Shown here: piece after piece, positions 42,536 through 53,287 of the stretch | How the letters are laid out: each line of letters begins with the position of its first letter | Position numbering within the stretch: the stretch's first letter is position 1 | From: Heloderma charlesbogerti | Taxonomy: Eukaryota; Chordata; Lepidosauria; Squamata; Helodermatidae | DNA: 64,000 nt | Direction of reading: 5' to 3' | Assembly (NCBI GenBank): GCA_026122225.1 | Contig: JANEZZ010001956.1 | Span: 2,668,501-2,732,500 of the forward strand | Program-made: the position numbers and the translations under genes | The notes under the pieces: model-generated | Seen by the model: only the letters and a program-made list of their open reading frames with translations | What the model was told of the DNA's origin: nothing | The model's database searches: none

Positions 42536-44611
42536 GTTGTTGTTTATTCGGTTAGTCGCTTCCGACTCTTCGTGACTTCATGGACCAGCCCACGCCAGAG
42601 CTTCCTGTCGGCCGTCACCACCCCCAGCTCCCCCAAGGTCGAGTCCGTCACCTCCAGAATATCATCCATCCATCTTGCCCTTGGTCGGCCCCTCTTCCTT
42701 TTGCCTTCCACTTTCCCTAGCATCAGCATCTTCTCCAGGGTATCCTGTCTTCTCATGATGTGGCCAAAGTACTTCAGTTTTGCCTTTCATATCATTCCCC
42801 CAAGTGAGCAGTCTGGCTTGATTTCCTGGACTATGGACTGGTTTGATCTTCTTGCAGTCCAAGGCACTCTCAGAATTTTCCTCCAGCACCACAGGTCAAA
42901 AGCATCTATCTTCCTTCGCTCAGCCTTCCTTATGGTCCAGCTCTCACAGCCATAGGTTACTACGGGGAATACCATTGCTTTAACTAGGCAGACCTTTGTT
43001 GTCAGTGTAATGTCTCTGCTCTCCACTATTTTATCAAGATTTGTCATTGCTGTCCTCCCAAGAAGTAAACGTCTTCTGATTTCCTGGCTGAGTCTGTCAC
43101 TGCCTCCACATTTTCTCCCTCTATTTGCCAGTTATCGATCAAGCTGGTTGCCATCATCTTGGTTTTTTTGAGGTTTAACTGCAACCCAGCTTTTGCAATT
43201 TCTTCTTTCACCCTCATCATGAGGTTCCTCAGCTCCTCCTCGCTTTCAGCCATCAAAGTGGTATCATTTGCATATCGGAGATTGTTAATGTTTCTTCCAG
43301 CGATTTTAATTCCAGCCTTGGCTTCATCAAGCCCAGCACGTCGCATGATGTGTTCTGCGTACAGGTTGAATAGGTAGGGTGAGAGTATACAACCCTGCCG
43401 CACTCCTTTCCCAATCTTAAACCAGTCCGTTGTTCCGTGGTCTGTTCTTACCGTTGCTACTTGGTCGTTATACAGATTCCTCAGGAGGCTGACAAGATGA
43501 CTTGGTATCCCCATACCACCAAGAACTTGCCACAATTTGTGATGATCCACACAGTCAAAGGTTTTAGAATAGTCAATAAAACAGAAGTAGATGTTTTTCT
43601 GAAACTCCCTGGCTTTCTCCATTATCCAGCGGATATTGGCAATTTGGTCTCTAGTTCCTCTGCCTTTTCTAAACCCAGCTTGTACATCTGGCAATTCTCG
43701 TTCCATGAATTGCTGGAGTCTACCTTGCAAGATCTTGAGCGTTACCTTACTGGCATGTGAAATAAGTGCCACTGTTGGATAGTTTGGACATTCGTTGGTG
43801 CTTCCCTTTTTTGGTATGGGGATATAAGTTGATCTTTTCCAATCCGTTGGCCATTCTTGTGTTTTCCAAATTTACTGGCATATGGCATGCATCACCTTGA
43901 CAGCATCATCTTGCAATATTTTAAACAGTTCAGCTGGGATACCGTCATCTCCTGCTGCCTTGTTATTAGCAATGCTTCTTAAGGCCCATTCAACCTCACT
44001 CTTCAGGATGTCTGGCTCTAGCTCACTGACCACACCATCAAATCTATCCCCAATATTATTATCCTTCCTATATGGATCTTCTGTATATTCTTGCCACCTT
44101 TTCTTGATCTCTTCTGCTTCTGTTAGGTCCTTGCCATCTTTGTTTTTGCCTGGAATTTACCTCCGATGTTTCTAATTTTCTGGAAGAGATCTCTTGTCCT
44201 TCCTATTCTATTATCTTCTTCCGCTTCCACGCATTGCTTGTTTAAAAATAATTCTTTATCTCTTCTGGCTAACCTCTGGAATTTTGCATTTAATCGGGCA
44301 TATCTCCCCCTATCACTGTTGCCTTTTGCTTTCCTTCTTTCTTGGGCTGCTTGCAGTGTCTCAGCAGACAGCCATCTTGCCTTCTTGGTTTTCTTTTTCT
44401 TTGGGGCATTTTTTGTTGCCGCCTCCTGAACAATGTTGCGAACTTCTGTCCATAGTTCTTCCGGGACCCTATCTACTAAATCTAGTCCCTTAAATCTATT
44501 CTTCACCTCCACTGCATATTCATTAGGAATATTAGTGAGCTCATATCTAACTGATCTGTGGGTCTTCCTTATTCTCTTTAATCTGATTCTACATTGTGCA
44601 ATAAGAGGCTT
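42536..44611 (-). mobile_element. RTE/BovB LINE, longest copy, 5' truncated
   Basis: On the minus strand it begins near 44611 within ORF2, between the endonuclease and the reverse transcriptase. It continues through the reverse transcriptase and the C-terminal domain to the 3' end AACAACAAATAA near 42536. The endonuclease and 5' region are absent. It is more diverged than the copies at 5964 and 15126. Confidence 0.92.
42544..44512 (-). pseudogene. BovB ORF2 pseudogene (reverse transcriptase region)
   Basis: Upstream to downstream the segments are: EVKNRFKGLDLVDRVPEELW linker (44123-44512), a frameshifted stretch, then the reverse transcriptase core at 43044-43772 with DVQAGFRKGRGTRDQIANIR, FCFIDYSKTFDCVDHHKLW and GVRQGCILSPYLFNLYAEH. 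The catalytic box reads RYANDTTLMAE, where active RTE elements have YADD, so the first catalytic aspartate is asparagine. The C-terminal pieces are at 42787-43047 and 42544-42756 in other frames. Several frameshifts plus this change indicate a dead copy. Confidence 0.9.
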
Positions 44612-45176
44612 GTTTTATACTTATCTGCAAATCTTTAATTAATTGAGGAGAGGCTCTGTGACTTAGAAGCTGACTAAGAGAAATGGACAGGTAAAGTTTT
44701 TTCCCTAGCATGCAGTTGGTATGGCGTCACCTGCTGATTTTGTTTGTGATGCAGCTGATTTTGTTGTGATGCAGCTGCTAAAGCCATATGAGAAGCTGCC
44801 TTAATGTCAGGGCATTAATGTGATGTGGGAAGTGACCTGAAGAGCATCAGAAGCCAGGAATAGGGAGCTTGGACTGAAGAACAATCAGGATCCAGGAGCA
44901 AACCCAAAGGCAGGACTGGACAAGAAGCCAGGAATCAGAACTGAAGAGCAGTCAGGGTCAGAGGGCAAGCCAAGAAGCAAAACTGGAGAACAAGCCAGAT
45001 GTTGGAACCAAAGAGCAGTTGGAAGCAGGGTCCTTCCTGCCCAGGAGGAACCAATGGCAGCATGTGCAGATGGAGCCAGGCCAGATCTAGAAGGTTCTTC
45101 CCTGATAAGCTGCAATGTATGTGGCTGATGCAGGACAGAACTGGAAAGTTCTTTATTGAGTGGCTGTAGTCATATG
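44612..45176. other. Unassigned, with AAGCCAGGA/GGAGCAAGCC-type short repeats
   Basis: From 44825 to 45010 the words GAAGCCAGGAAT, ACTGAAGA and GGAGCAA recur irregularly, suggesting a decayed low-copy tandem. I see no supported gene. Confidence 0.4.
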
Positions 45177-45632
45177 GTTCAACACATGAGGCAGTTCTCA
45201 GTTGTTCCTCACACTTAAACCAAATCAGGCAAACAAACAGTCCATTTCTAACCCAGTACTGTCTGCTCTCATTGGCAAAGGCTTTCTAGGGTTCAACACA
45301 TGAGGCAGTTCTCAGTTGTTCCTCACACTTAAACCAAATCAGGCAAACAAACAGTCCATTTCTAACCCAGTACTGTCTGCTCTCATTGGCAAAGGCTTTC
45401 TAGGGTTCAACACATGAGGCAGTTCTCAGTTGTTCCTCACACTTAAACCAAATCAGGCAAACAAACAGTCCATTTCTAACCCAGTACTGTCTGCTCTCAT
45501 TGGCAAAGGCTTTCTAGGGTTCAACACATGAGGCAGTTCTCAGTTGTTCCTCACACTTAAACCAAATCAGGCAAACAAACAGTCCATTTCTAACCCAGTA
45601 CTGTCTGCTCTCATTGGCAAAGGCTTTCTAGG
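45177..45632 (+). repeat. Perfect tandem array, 4 x 114 bases
   Basis: Units start at 45177, 45291, 45405 and 45519, each beginning GTTCAACACATGAGGCAGTT and ending GCAAAGGCTTTCTAGG. I saw no mismatch between the four copies. The array ends where GGTT gives way to TTTCCAAGCC. It is not similar to any other sequence in the window. Confidence 0.97.
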
Positions 45633-45745
45633 GTTTTTCCAAGCCTTGCTATTTGAGATCCCTTTAACTGGAGATATTGGATATGGAACTTTGGAAATCT
45701 TGTGGATGCCAAATATGAGATCTACCACTGAGCGATAGCATGGAG
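45633..45745 (-). mobile_element. tRNA-Ala-like SINE fragment, minus strand
   Basis: GAGATCTACCACTGAGCGAT followed by AGCATGGAGCC near 45716-45742 is the inverse of the SINE head (A-box side). The preceding body is diverged. Confidence 0.5.
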
Positions 45746-46394
45746 CCTCTGTCCATAATAAAAGTAAAAACACTAACTTGGTATAGTGCTATGCACATAT
45801 AATAGCTATACTTCATATCAAAGATGCTGTCTTTAGTGTTTGTGTGTGTATGTGTATGTCAAAGGTAGAAAGACTAATAACAGAGTATTCAAAAAATGCA
45901 TTTAAGCTAAATGTTTCACCTTCCGCCCTCATCAGTAGCTGTGCTGTTAACTGGGTATCAGGAGTGGTAGTCTGAAATGGAGAGAAAATTCCATAGGAGA
46001 GAAAAGAGGTATTATTGGTGTAATGCTTAGGAATTGTCCTCCAGATTAAGGCCACTTGGACTAAGAGTTCTGAATCTATAAATCCATTTCCCCCCCCTTT
46101 TGTCAAGCATATCAGGGTCTTTTTTCCATTGGAACCAACTGCAAATCTGAGACACTATGTGCTGGAGAGCTGAAAATGTATTGCAACAGGCTGCTCCAGT
46201 TTTTTGCTAAGAATCACAGATTTGTGGTTACGGAATCTTGTTCTTAGGTCCATTGTAGTTTTCCCTGCATATTGCATACGGCATCCTTTTTTTTTTACCT
46301 TCAATTAAATAAGCCACATTAAGTGGAAGTGCATGTTAACAATTGTCTAATGCAATAATCTTTTACAAAACATAATTTATGCACATTATACTTT
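45746..46394. other. No recognised feature
   Basis: Unique sequence with short GT runs at 45839-45858 and a C-run and T-run near 46088 and 46288. I see no supported gene. Confidence 0.35.
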
Positions 46395-46500
46395 GTTTGT
46401 TTATTTACAGCATTTATATACTGCTCCACATCTAAACAGATTCTGGAGCAGTGAATGATAAAAGAGAAAAGAAATAAAACTTTATTTATTTATAGCATTT
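46395..46500 (-). mobile_element. L2-like LINE 3' tail, minus strand
   Basis: ACAGCATTTATATACTGCTC and CACATCTAAACAGATTCTGG match 18905-18960, the tail of the minus-strand L2-like copy. Confidence 0.65.
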
Positions 46501-46784
46501 ATGTATTATATGTTTGATTATTCAAATCACAAGGCAATTGCTACAGTTAAAATCCTGTTATCCACCTTTTAAGACTTTTAAATATTTATCTAAGATTAAA
46601 ACATAAAAGACAATCTACTACAAACTTGCTTTTAAAATAAACTTACCTACTATATAAATGTTATCTATACTTCAAATTTATATTAAAGGAAACAGATTGT
46701 CATTAACTAAACTTTGCTTTGTCATTAACTAAACTTATTATTCAAATCATTCCTAAAAAGTTCACATTTCTGCTCATAAGGCCT
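46501..46784. other. No recognised feature
   Basis: Very AT-rich sequence with a local duplication of TCATTAACTAAACTT at 46702-46736. Confidence 0.4.
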
Positions 46785-46852
46785 GGCGTGCTATAGCCCA
46801 TGGAGTCATGAAGAGTTGGACATGACTTAATGACTGAACAACAATGAACAAC
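46785..46852 (+). mobile_element. BovB LINE extreme 3' end, + strand
   Basis: GCCTGGCGTGCTATAGCCCA, TGGAGTCATGAAGAGTTGGA and ATGACTGAACAACAA is the BovB 3' end. Only about 70 bases remain. Confidence 0.9.
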
Positions 46853-47005
46853 ATGTTTACACTGCACCTACCTTGAAGTACCCAAAGATACCATGTTAAT
46901 TTGCTTACAGCCGCCAAGTCCCACAACTTAATAAACCAGTCTCCTAGCTGGCAGATTCCATTTCTTTTTCAATACTTGGCATATAAAAACCTTGCTGCTC
47001 TTTCA
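46853..47005. other. No recognised feature
   Basis: Short unique stretch. Confidence 0.35.
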
Positions 47006-47405
47006 TAGAATCATAGAGTAGTAGGGTTGGAAGGGGCCTATAAGACCATTGAGTCCAGCCCTCTGCTCAATGCTGGAATCTAAGTCAAAGCATCCATGAC
47101 AGATGGCTGTCCAGCTTCATCTTGAATGCCTCCAGTCTGGGAGAGCCGACTACCTTCCTAGGTAATTGGTTCCATTATCGTATTGCTCTAACAGTCAGGA
47201 GGTTTTTCCTGATGTTCAGCTGGAATGTGGCTTCCTGTAACTTGAGCCCATGATTCCATGTCCTGCACTCTGGATGATCGAGAAGAGATCCTGGCCTTCG
47301 TCCCTGTGACAACCTTTCAAGTACTTGAAGAGTGCTATCATAACTCCCCTCAGTCTTCTCAAGGCTAAACAAGGCTTTCTCAAGGCATTCAAATGAGTTA
47401 ATAAA
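47006..47405 (-). mobile_element. CR1 LINE 3' end, minus strand
   Basis: It starts TCATAGAATCATAGAGTAG, then GGGTTGGAAGGGGCCTATAA and GACCATTGAGTCCAGCCC, the inverted amniote CR1 3' end. It extends through CAGCTTCATCTTGAATGCCT into the end of ORF2 (GATTCCATGTCCTGCACTC, CAGTCTTCTCAAGGCTAAAC). About 400 bases are retained. Confidence 0.92.
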
Positions 47406-49104
47406 TAAATCTTTGAATTTCTCAGTTGGTCTCTCTGGTTGCATGACCTTATTAATTGTTAAAGAAATATTCTGCCAATATATTTGTTTTCACCACTATG
47501 TAAGAAATCCACCTTTCACATTTTCAGCAACTATTTGTTTCAGTCTGCATAGATCTTAGCTTGTAAGGTGGCAAATATGACTGAAGTAGAAGTTTATAAG
47601 AATTTTCTATTAGCAACATAGAAGCACAATACCTACCATGTATGGAACATGGACAGTGTGCATGGCCCTGTGTACCAAGATGGTGCATAGCCACAGTGTC
47701 CTAAGATGATGATGATGATATGTCTTGGTTTTGGTAGGCCTTGGTAAGATGTAAGTTGAAAACTGCTGCATAGATCTGAGAATTTGGGATGGAGATCAAA
47801 TCTGAAAGGCACCATTCAGACATCATATGTTTTGAATTCCCAGAAATCTTTGTTTGACAGTTGAATCTTGACTCAAGGCTGGTCCTACAACTACGTAAAA
47901 TGAGGCAGCTGCCTCAGGCAGCTGACTTGGGGTGTCATAAAAGGGCAGGAAACTCTTACCTTTTAATTTGTTGTTGTTATCATTATCATTATTTACTCCT
48001 AGGTAATGAATGTATATGATTTATTTAAAATCATGTAAAATAATTTATATTTTATATTTACATAATAAAATTATGTAAAATAATTTATTTAAAATAATAT
48101 ATTTAAAATTTATGTTATTTATATATATATATATATATATATATTCCATAAATTTCTTTCTGTTCTGGTTTACACATGAAAATGTCTTTGGCCAACCTCA
48201 GTAATGGTTGATAGTAGCTTTAATGATACTGCAAAGAACTTATTTTCTTTATTTTTAAGGCCAGACTTGTATGAATAGCATCCCTATGGCATGGCAAGGG
48301 TTTTTGTTTTGCTTAGGGAGTGTTTCTGTAGTAATGGTAACATAAAAAAAAAGTTTCACTTTATATTATTCAGTTTGGGTAGTGTTTTAATGCAACATTT
48401 GTTGGTGGATAGCAACTTTAGTGATTCTTGAGCCGAGAACTGTGTTGCAACATTTGGAGAATTATGAAATATGATGGATAGCCATGTTGTGCTGCAAACT
48501 TTCATCTGGGAGGTACAGATTACGTTGGTTTATATCTTGAGTTCGGAAAGAACACATTCCTTGAGCATCCTAAGTTCAGTTGTCCAAAAACCCCTAAATT
48601 CTTACCACACCCCCTAGGGTGTGATCCTCTCATTTCGTGCTGTTTACATTTCACTTCATTTCCATTTATTACAGCTCATCCTTCACAGATGGATTGGCAG
48701 TATGTATCACGTCAGTAAATTTTATATGTAGATTCTTGCTCCCATTCCTTGGGTCACTAACAGTAGATAAAAAAGGGCCCAAGATTACTCCTCAAGGAGA
48801 TCTGCCGGTTGCTTCTCTGCAGTTTTGTGTTTCAACACTTCTGTTAGTCATCTTTCCTTATAACCAGCTCTGTTCCCCAGCTCCCACTGCCTGTTCTAAT
48901 ACCCATCTTTTTCTATTTTCTCATTGTCACATGCTCCATGGAAGTCCATACTGGGAACATGACCTCAGTTCCACTTCTCTGACATCTTCCTTTTTAATGG
49001 AATTTTTGTAATATTCATTTTTCCTTCTTAACAAAAGTAAGTTTATTTTTTCTTAACATTTTTTGTGGGGTGGAAAGTTCACATGACACATGAGGAGGGC
49101 TGAT
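47406..49104. other. Mostly unassigned; GAGGCAG repeat copy at 47878-47955 and (AT)n at 48118-48143
   Basis: GGCTGGTCCTACAACTACGT with ATGAGGCAGCTGCCTCAGGC at 47878-47955 matches the repeat at 49105. The region 47990-48143 is extremely AT-rich and ends in an (AT)13-type run. A GATGATGATGATGAT run is at 47706-47720. The frame at 48637-49011 has no recognised domain. Confidence 0.5.
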
Positions 49105-49210
49105 GTTAGGGCTGGTGCTAGGGCTGGCCTTACCATTAGGCAGAATGAGGCAGACACCTCAGGTGGCAGATCCTGGGTGTCATGAAAGGGAAGCAAATGG
49201 TTGGTTATTT
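49105..49210 (+). repeat. GAGGCAG/CCTCAGG dispersed repeat
   Basis: GGGCTGGCCTTACCATTAGG, CAGAATGAGGCAGACACCTC and GGTGTCATGAAAGGGAAGC are shared with 47878-47955, 30985-31050 (inverted) and 2695-2790. The class is unknown to me. Confidence 0.55.
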
Positions 49211-49744
49211 AATTTATTATATTTTTACTGCAAAGGATGGGGAGAGGTGCTTGTGTGTGTGTGAGTGTGTGGGATTTGTGTGTGTGGGGTAGGTGGGTGG
49301 GTCTCATGTTTCAAAATAACTTTGGGTAGTATGCACCTTGACTTCAGGGATGGGAGGCACCATTTGCTGTTCCATCTCAGGCAACAGAATGTCTTTGTTA
49401 GGTCTTGGTTGATGCTTACTTAGCAAGCAACTGTCCGATCCAAGCTTCAGCCGGTTGTGTATGTTAACACCAATTGCAAAGCCAGATTTATATTGGGCTG
49501 GTCCAGATATGAGAGCAAGCCTAGCACCCCCCCACCCCCGGGCTCACACATGATTCCCTCTTCCAGTGCAGTTGTGAGAAGAAGTTCGGAAGCTTTCACT
49601 TCCATTATAGATGAATGGCAGCTTGCCATTTTGTCCAAACCTGTGGTTGATCTTAACTATTGTTAGAGGAAACAAGTCAACTTCCAGAGAGTTAGCTGTG
49701 TGTTTTTTTGTTTTTTGTTTTGCTGCAATAGACGAACAGTGTTA
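49211..49744. other. No recognised feature
   Basis: A GT-rich patch is at 49250-49290 (TGTGTGTGTGAGTGTGTGGG). Otherwise unique. Confidence 0.35.
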
Positions 49745-49835
49745 CACTATAATGTCTACTCAGAAGTAAGTCCCATTGACTTTAATGGGGCTTACTCTCA
49801 GGTAAGTGGGGGTATAGGATTGCAGTCTAAACTTC
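49745..49835. mobile_element. Small hairpin repeat, CTCAGAAGTAAGTCCCATTG family
   Basis: CTCAGAAGTAAGTCCCATTG faces CAATGGGACTTAC-type sequence, here TTAATGGGGCTTACTCTCAG, followed by GGTATAGGATTGCAGTC. Diverged relatives are at 16040, 16325, 30880 and 34215. I recall this repeat as common in squamate genomes. Confidence 0.65.
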
Positions 49836-50281
49836 TTTGAGGGTGTTGTGCCCAGTAAGTGGTATATAAATATAAATAAAAACATATAACATAATTAGAC
49901 TACAATAATGTAAGAAATTGCCTTGATGGACCAGACCATGCCTCTGTCTAGTGGTCTGACATTCTGTTGCTGTAGCACCTTTAAGACTAACAAATTAATT
50001 ATGCCATAAATTGTTATGGACTAGAACCCACTTCATCTGATACATGCAGGTGAAGACGCTGCTGTGATGGCACTTATTATCTGTTCTCAAGCATGATTCA
50101 AAGTATTGTTGCTGACCTTTTAAAGCCCTGTGTGGCTTAGAACAAAGTACCTGAAGGAATGCTTGCCTCCACACTGGCCTGTCTATGCACCAAGATCATC
50201 AATGGAGAACCTTCCCCAGGTGTTCCTGCCTTCCCAGTTGAGGCAGGCAGAAACTGGCAAGAGGGCTTTCTCAGTTATGGG
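49836..50281. other. Unassigned, with LINE tail fragments
   Basis: GCCCAGTAAGTGGTATATAA at 49849 resembles an L2-like tail. ATTGCCTTGATGGACCAGAC and GTCTAGTGGTCTGACATTCT at 49915-49970 resemble an inverted CR1-like tail. No gene is supported. Confidence 0.4.
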
Positions 50282-50633
50282 CAGTGCCATTTCCACGTTT
50301 TTGAGGGCCTTTGGGCAAGACACCCTCAATGGGCTCCTTCCTTCAGTGAGTCTACCTTCTCACCACCATTGTCACCAGCTGCTATTGCTCCTTATCCACT
50401 TTCTCATCACTGCTACCACTTGTTTGCTTGACAAGCAGAAAGCCAGTGAGCAAGTAGGCAGTGGCATCTTTCTCACCACTACTATTGTCTGGGCCAGAGT
50501 GAGAGGCAGGTGAAGAGGCAAGTTGCAATGTTGAAGAGAAGGAACAAGTCCAAGGACTCTCGTCAGTGGGCCCCTGCTTGGGTGTGGGCCCTCGGCAGGT
50601 GCCCAACCATGCCTACCCTTGACGCTGGCCCTG
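50282..50633 (+). mobile_element. hAT-like MITE, CAGTGCCAG family, copy C
   Basis: It starts CAGTGCCATTTCCACGTTTT and ends CCTTGACGCTGGCCCTG, giving inverted termini CAGTGCCA/TGGCCCTG. The flanks GTTATGGG and TTTTTGGA match in 5 of 8 positions, a weak target duplication. Frames crossing it are chance. Confidence 0.8.
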
Positions 50634-50880
50634 TTTTTGGATTCTCTCTCTGCCTACTTTTTCTGTCACTGGGTGACAACCCCCTTTTCCCTAGGCTTTT
50701 AGTTCAGTTCTTTTTACTTCTGCTGTTTTTTATTGTGTTTTTTTAAATAGCATGCTTTTATTATTATTGTTATTTTTAATGGTTTTGAACTGGCTTTATT
50801 GTCTGAGCCTTCCTGGGAATATTTATATTGAGGGGGTGTCACAAAAACAAATAAACCAATAAAAATAAGTAATACATGAC
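50634..50880 (+). mobile_element. L2-like LINE 3' tail
   Basis: ATGGTTTTGAACTGGCTTTA, then GAGCCTTCCTGGGAATATTT and AACAAATAAACCAATAAAAA, resembles the other L2-like 3' tails but is diverged. The left limit is not defined. Confidence 0.4.
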
Positions 50881-52689
50881 ATCTGTTTTCAGCCTTAGAA
50901 CCACTTTAAAATGGGCGAAAATATCTTAACAGATGCTTTATAAATGCTTTTGATTTGTGATAACAGGATATTGATGTAATTCAGTTATCTGAAGCGAGAT
51001 CTTAAACAACAGCCGCGGGGATGTCATGTAATCATTCTTATAAATACAAAAGCATCTTAGGTTTTCATATCTCTGTGTTGAATTTACTACTGTGTAATTG
51101 GTGCCATGCCATCATACGAAAAGTATGCATTATTCAAGGAAAAACATCCACAGCACTTTTAAACTCTTACTGGGAATTGTGGAAATTCCACACAGAGAAT
51201 AACATACTATGAATCAGAAGGAAAAATTCTGTGTTTGGATAAAACAAGTGTACGTATGAATGTTTGTTGGATGCTATGCCTTTACACTTGCCTCGAATGG
51301 TACTTCATTCTTAGTAGTATTTAGTAGACTGCTATTATTGTAAAATTCAATCTTTGCTCTCTCTTCCCAAATTTTATTGGGTGCTTAATATTCAGGCCAG
51401 TAAAGATTGCAAAACTCTTTCCATTGTAACAGTTAACCTCTCAGGTTGAAATTTTCCATACTTCTGGCCTGAATTCAGATGGCTGCAACAGAATGCGGTC
51501 CAGAGCTATTAAAACTAGTGGGAGTCCTGCCACATTGGCTTCAATGGGATGTGGACTGCTTGCGCCCATAGTGAGAAGGCTGCTGTTTTGCCCAGTAACA
51601 GATAACTTTTCTCATCTTGAAGTCGGTAAAGTTCTGTATTCTTTTCAGTGCTCTACTTTTCTGCTTTAAACATTAACATAGTTCGTAATAAAGCTGCAAT
51701 GCTTGGTAATGTCTTGAATGTTTTAAATGTGGTTTAATGATAGGAAATGCATGCAATTTAAAAATTGTCTCATGCCATATTGGGCTCTAATGTGATACAG
51801 TTACGTTACTGAGAAACCTGGTAGATTCCCTTCTCCTCAACAGCTCTGCAGCTGCTGGGGCATTTTGTTTGAGACCCCGCTCCCCACTCCCCAATGCTGT
51901 GGTCCTGATCTGAATCCAGTCCCACATTGCTGCATATGTGACCCATTTGCTTTAGGGATCACCATTTAGCAATAGAAATTACTGGTGCAGGGGGTGGGCG
52001 GGGATCCAGATTGGCCCATTAGTAGGAGGAGGAAGGGATAAAGTCCCACTACTCCCCATGCTAGGGGTTCTGATCCAGATCAGAGGCACTGCACCTACTT
52101 TAGAGTAAAAATTAAGAGCGAGAGAGAAAAAGACATAGTTGCTAGCTACAGCCTTAAAAGTAATACCTGTTTTGGCCCTTAGATTGTCAAGATCTTAAAG
52201 ATGTTTGTAAAATGAAGTAACATTCCACAGTTATATGGTCTTAAATAACATTGTGGATGCTGGCCAGATCTGTCTGTGGGCTGTACCACTTCAGACTAGG
52301 TGGGGGCTCATTTGTTTGAATGCACCTTCAATGGCATAAATAGCCTCAAAGGTTGGGTGAATTTTGCCTGCCCTCTTCCCAAAAATCAGTGAAACCCCCC
52401 TCCAAAGCAGCTGATGAATTGTGGGGGAGCACTTTCAATCAATACTCATTTTGAAGTAGTCTTCAGAGCCCTCCAGTTAAGGAAACCTTTGGGTAAAGGG
52501 CAACTTTGGTTAGCTTTAACCATGGTTAACGATGATGCCAGCCAACCATTTAACTGAGGTTAAAGAAGAGAGAAAAGAAAACATTTGTTCCCAAGTCTAG
52601 TTACCAATCTGCGAACCACAGTTCACAGAACCAGATGTTATGTTTGCACTGGCCCAGTGTGTATTTGGTAATATATGTCAAGAGAAATA
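50881..52689. other. No recognised feature (unique intronic sequence)
   Basis: This is the longest repeat-poor stretch near the exon. I see no second exon here. Short patches such as TTGTAAAATGAAGTAACATT have no repeat partner in the window. Confidence 0.35.
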
Positions 52690-52697
52690 TACTGAAT

Positions 52698-53040
52698 CAG
52701 TCCCAGCTCCAGGTTTTGAGGACTCTTGAGCGAGACACCCTCAATTGACTCCTCCTTCAATGAGTCTTACCCCCATTGTCATCAGCTATCATTGTTCCTC
52801 ATCCTCTTTCTCATCATTGCTATCACTGGCTTACTTGATAGGCAGAAAACCATTGAGGAAATAGGCAGTGACATCTGCTGTTGCTCCTCCTTCTCATCGC
52901 CACCATTGTCTGGGCCAGAGGGAGAGGCAGATGAATAGGTAGGTTGTAATGATGAAAGGAGGAGCATGTCCAAGGGATTCTAGGCCCCTGTTGGGGCGTG
53001 GGACCTCAGCAAGTGTCCAACCACACCCATACTGGCACTG
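52698..53040 (+). mobile_element. hAT-like MITE, CAGTGCCAG family, copy D, with perfect target duplication
   Basis: It starts CAGTCCCAGCTCCAGG, ends CCATACTGGCACTG, and is flanked by TACTGAAT at 52690-52697 and 53041-53048. The 8-base perfect duplication and CAG/CTG termini indicate the hAT superfamily. The element is 343 bases. It ends 127 bases before the ADAMTSL3 exon, so it lies close to where the branch point and upstream splicing signals would be. Confidence 0.9.
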
Positions 53041-53167
53041 TACTGAATAGTGCCTTTCCCTTGTCATATGCTGTAATGGGACATATAGGTATGTGCACAT
53101 GCTTCTGAATATTTTGGACTTCTCTTTCTTCAGTAGCTGGAACATGATCTAATTTAATCTTTTACAG

Positions 53168-53287
53168 ACAAGAGCAGAGCAGTCCCAAGGTGCCTACTTC
53201 TTGCCCGAGTTTGCACTTTCTCCGCAAGGAAGTTTCTTGGAAGACACAGCAGGAGAACAGTTCCTTACCTACCGCTACGATGATCAG
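53168..53287 (+). CDS. ADAMTSL3: ADAMTSL3 (punctin-2) exon, N-terminal segment before the first TSP1 repeat
   Basis: This is an internal coding exon of 120 bases that reads 40 codons without a stop. It begins TRAEQSQGAYFLPEF and ends GEQFLTYRYDDQ, with ALSPQGSFLED between. I recognise this as the ADAMTSL3 segment just after the signal peptide and before the first thrombospondin type-1 repeat. ADAMTSL3 is a secreted extracellular-matrix glycoprotein of the ADAMTS-like family, which has TSP1 repeats but no metalloprotease domain. The acceptor is TTTTACAG before ACAAGAG, with a modest pyrimidine tract. The donor is CAG followed by GTTTGT, weaker than consensus. Both junctions are phase 0 as drawn, so skipping would keep the frame. 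The exact start is uncertain because a second AG lies 4 bases inside. A CAGTGCCAG hAT MITE ends 127 bases upstream. I did not find the neighbouring exons, so intron lengths are unknown. Confidence 0.85.

Larger units (their letters stand above)
1..53167 (+). other. ADAMTSL3: Presumed ADAMTSL3 intron or 5' gene region upstream of the exon
   Basis: No reading frame here looks like a host exon with plausible splice sites. I looked for a signal-peptide exon upstream of the recognised exon and did not find one. The stretch consists of dispersed repeats, listed separately, in unique AT-rich DNA. Assigning it to ADAMTSL3 is inference from the exon at 53168. Part of it could lie upstream of the gene. 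Confidence 0.5.

Noticed and set aside
44166..44493. Leucine/phenylalanine-rich + strand frames
   Set aside because: They are the antisense of the BovB ORF2 lysine-rich linker.
48637..49011. 124-codon + strand frame as a host exon
   Set aside because: Composition is ordinary intronic, no domain is visible, and the splice sites do not bracket it.
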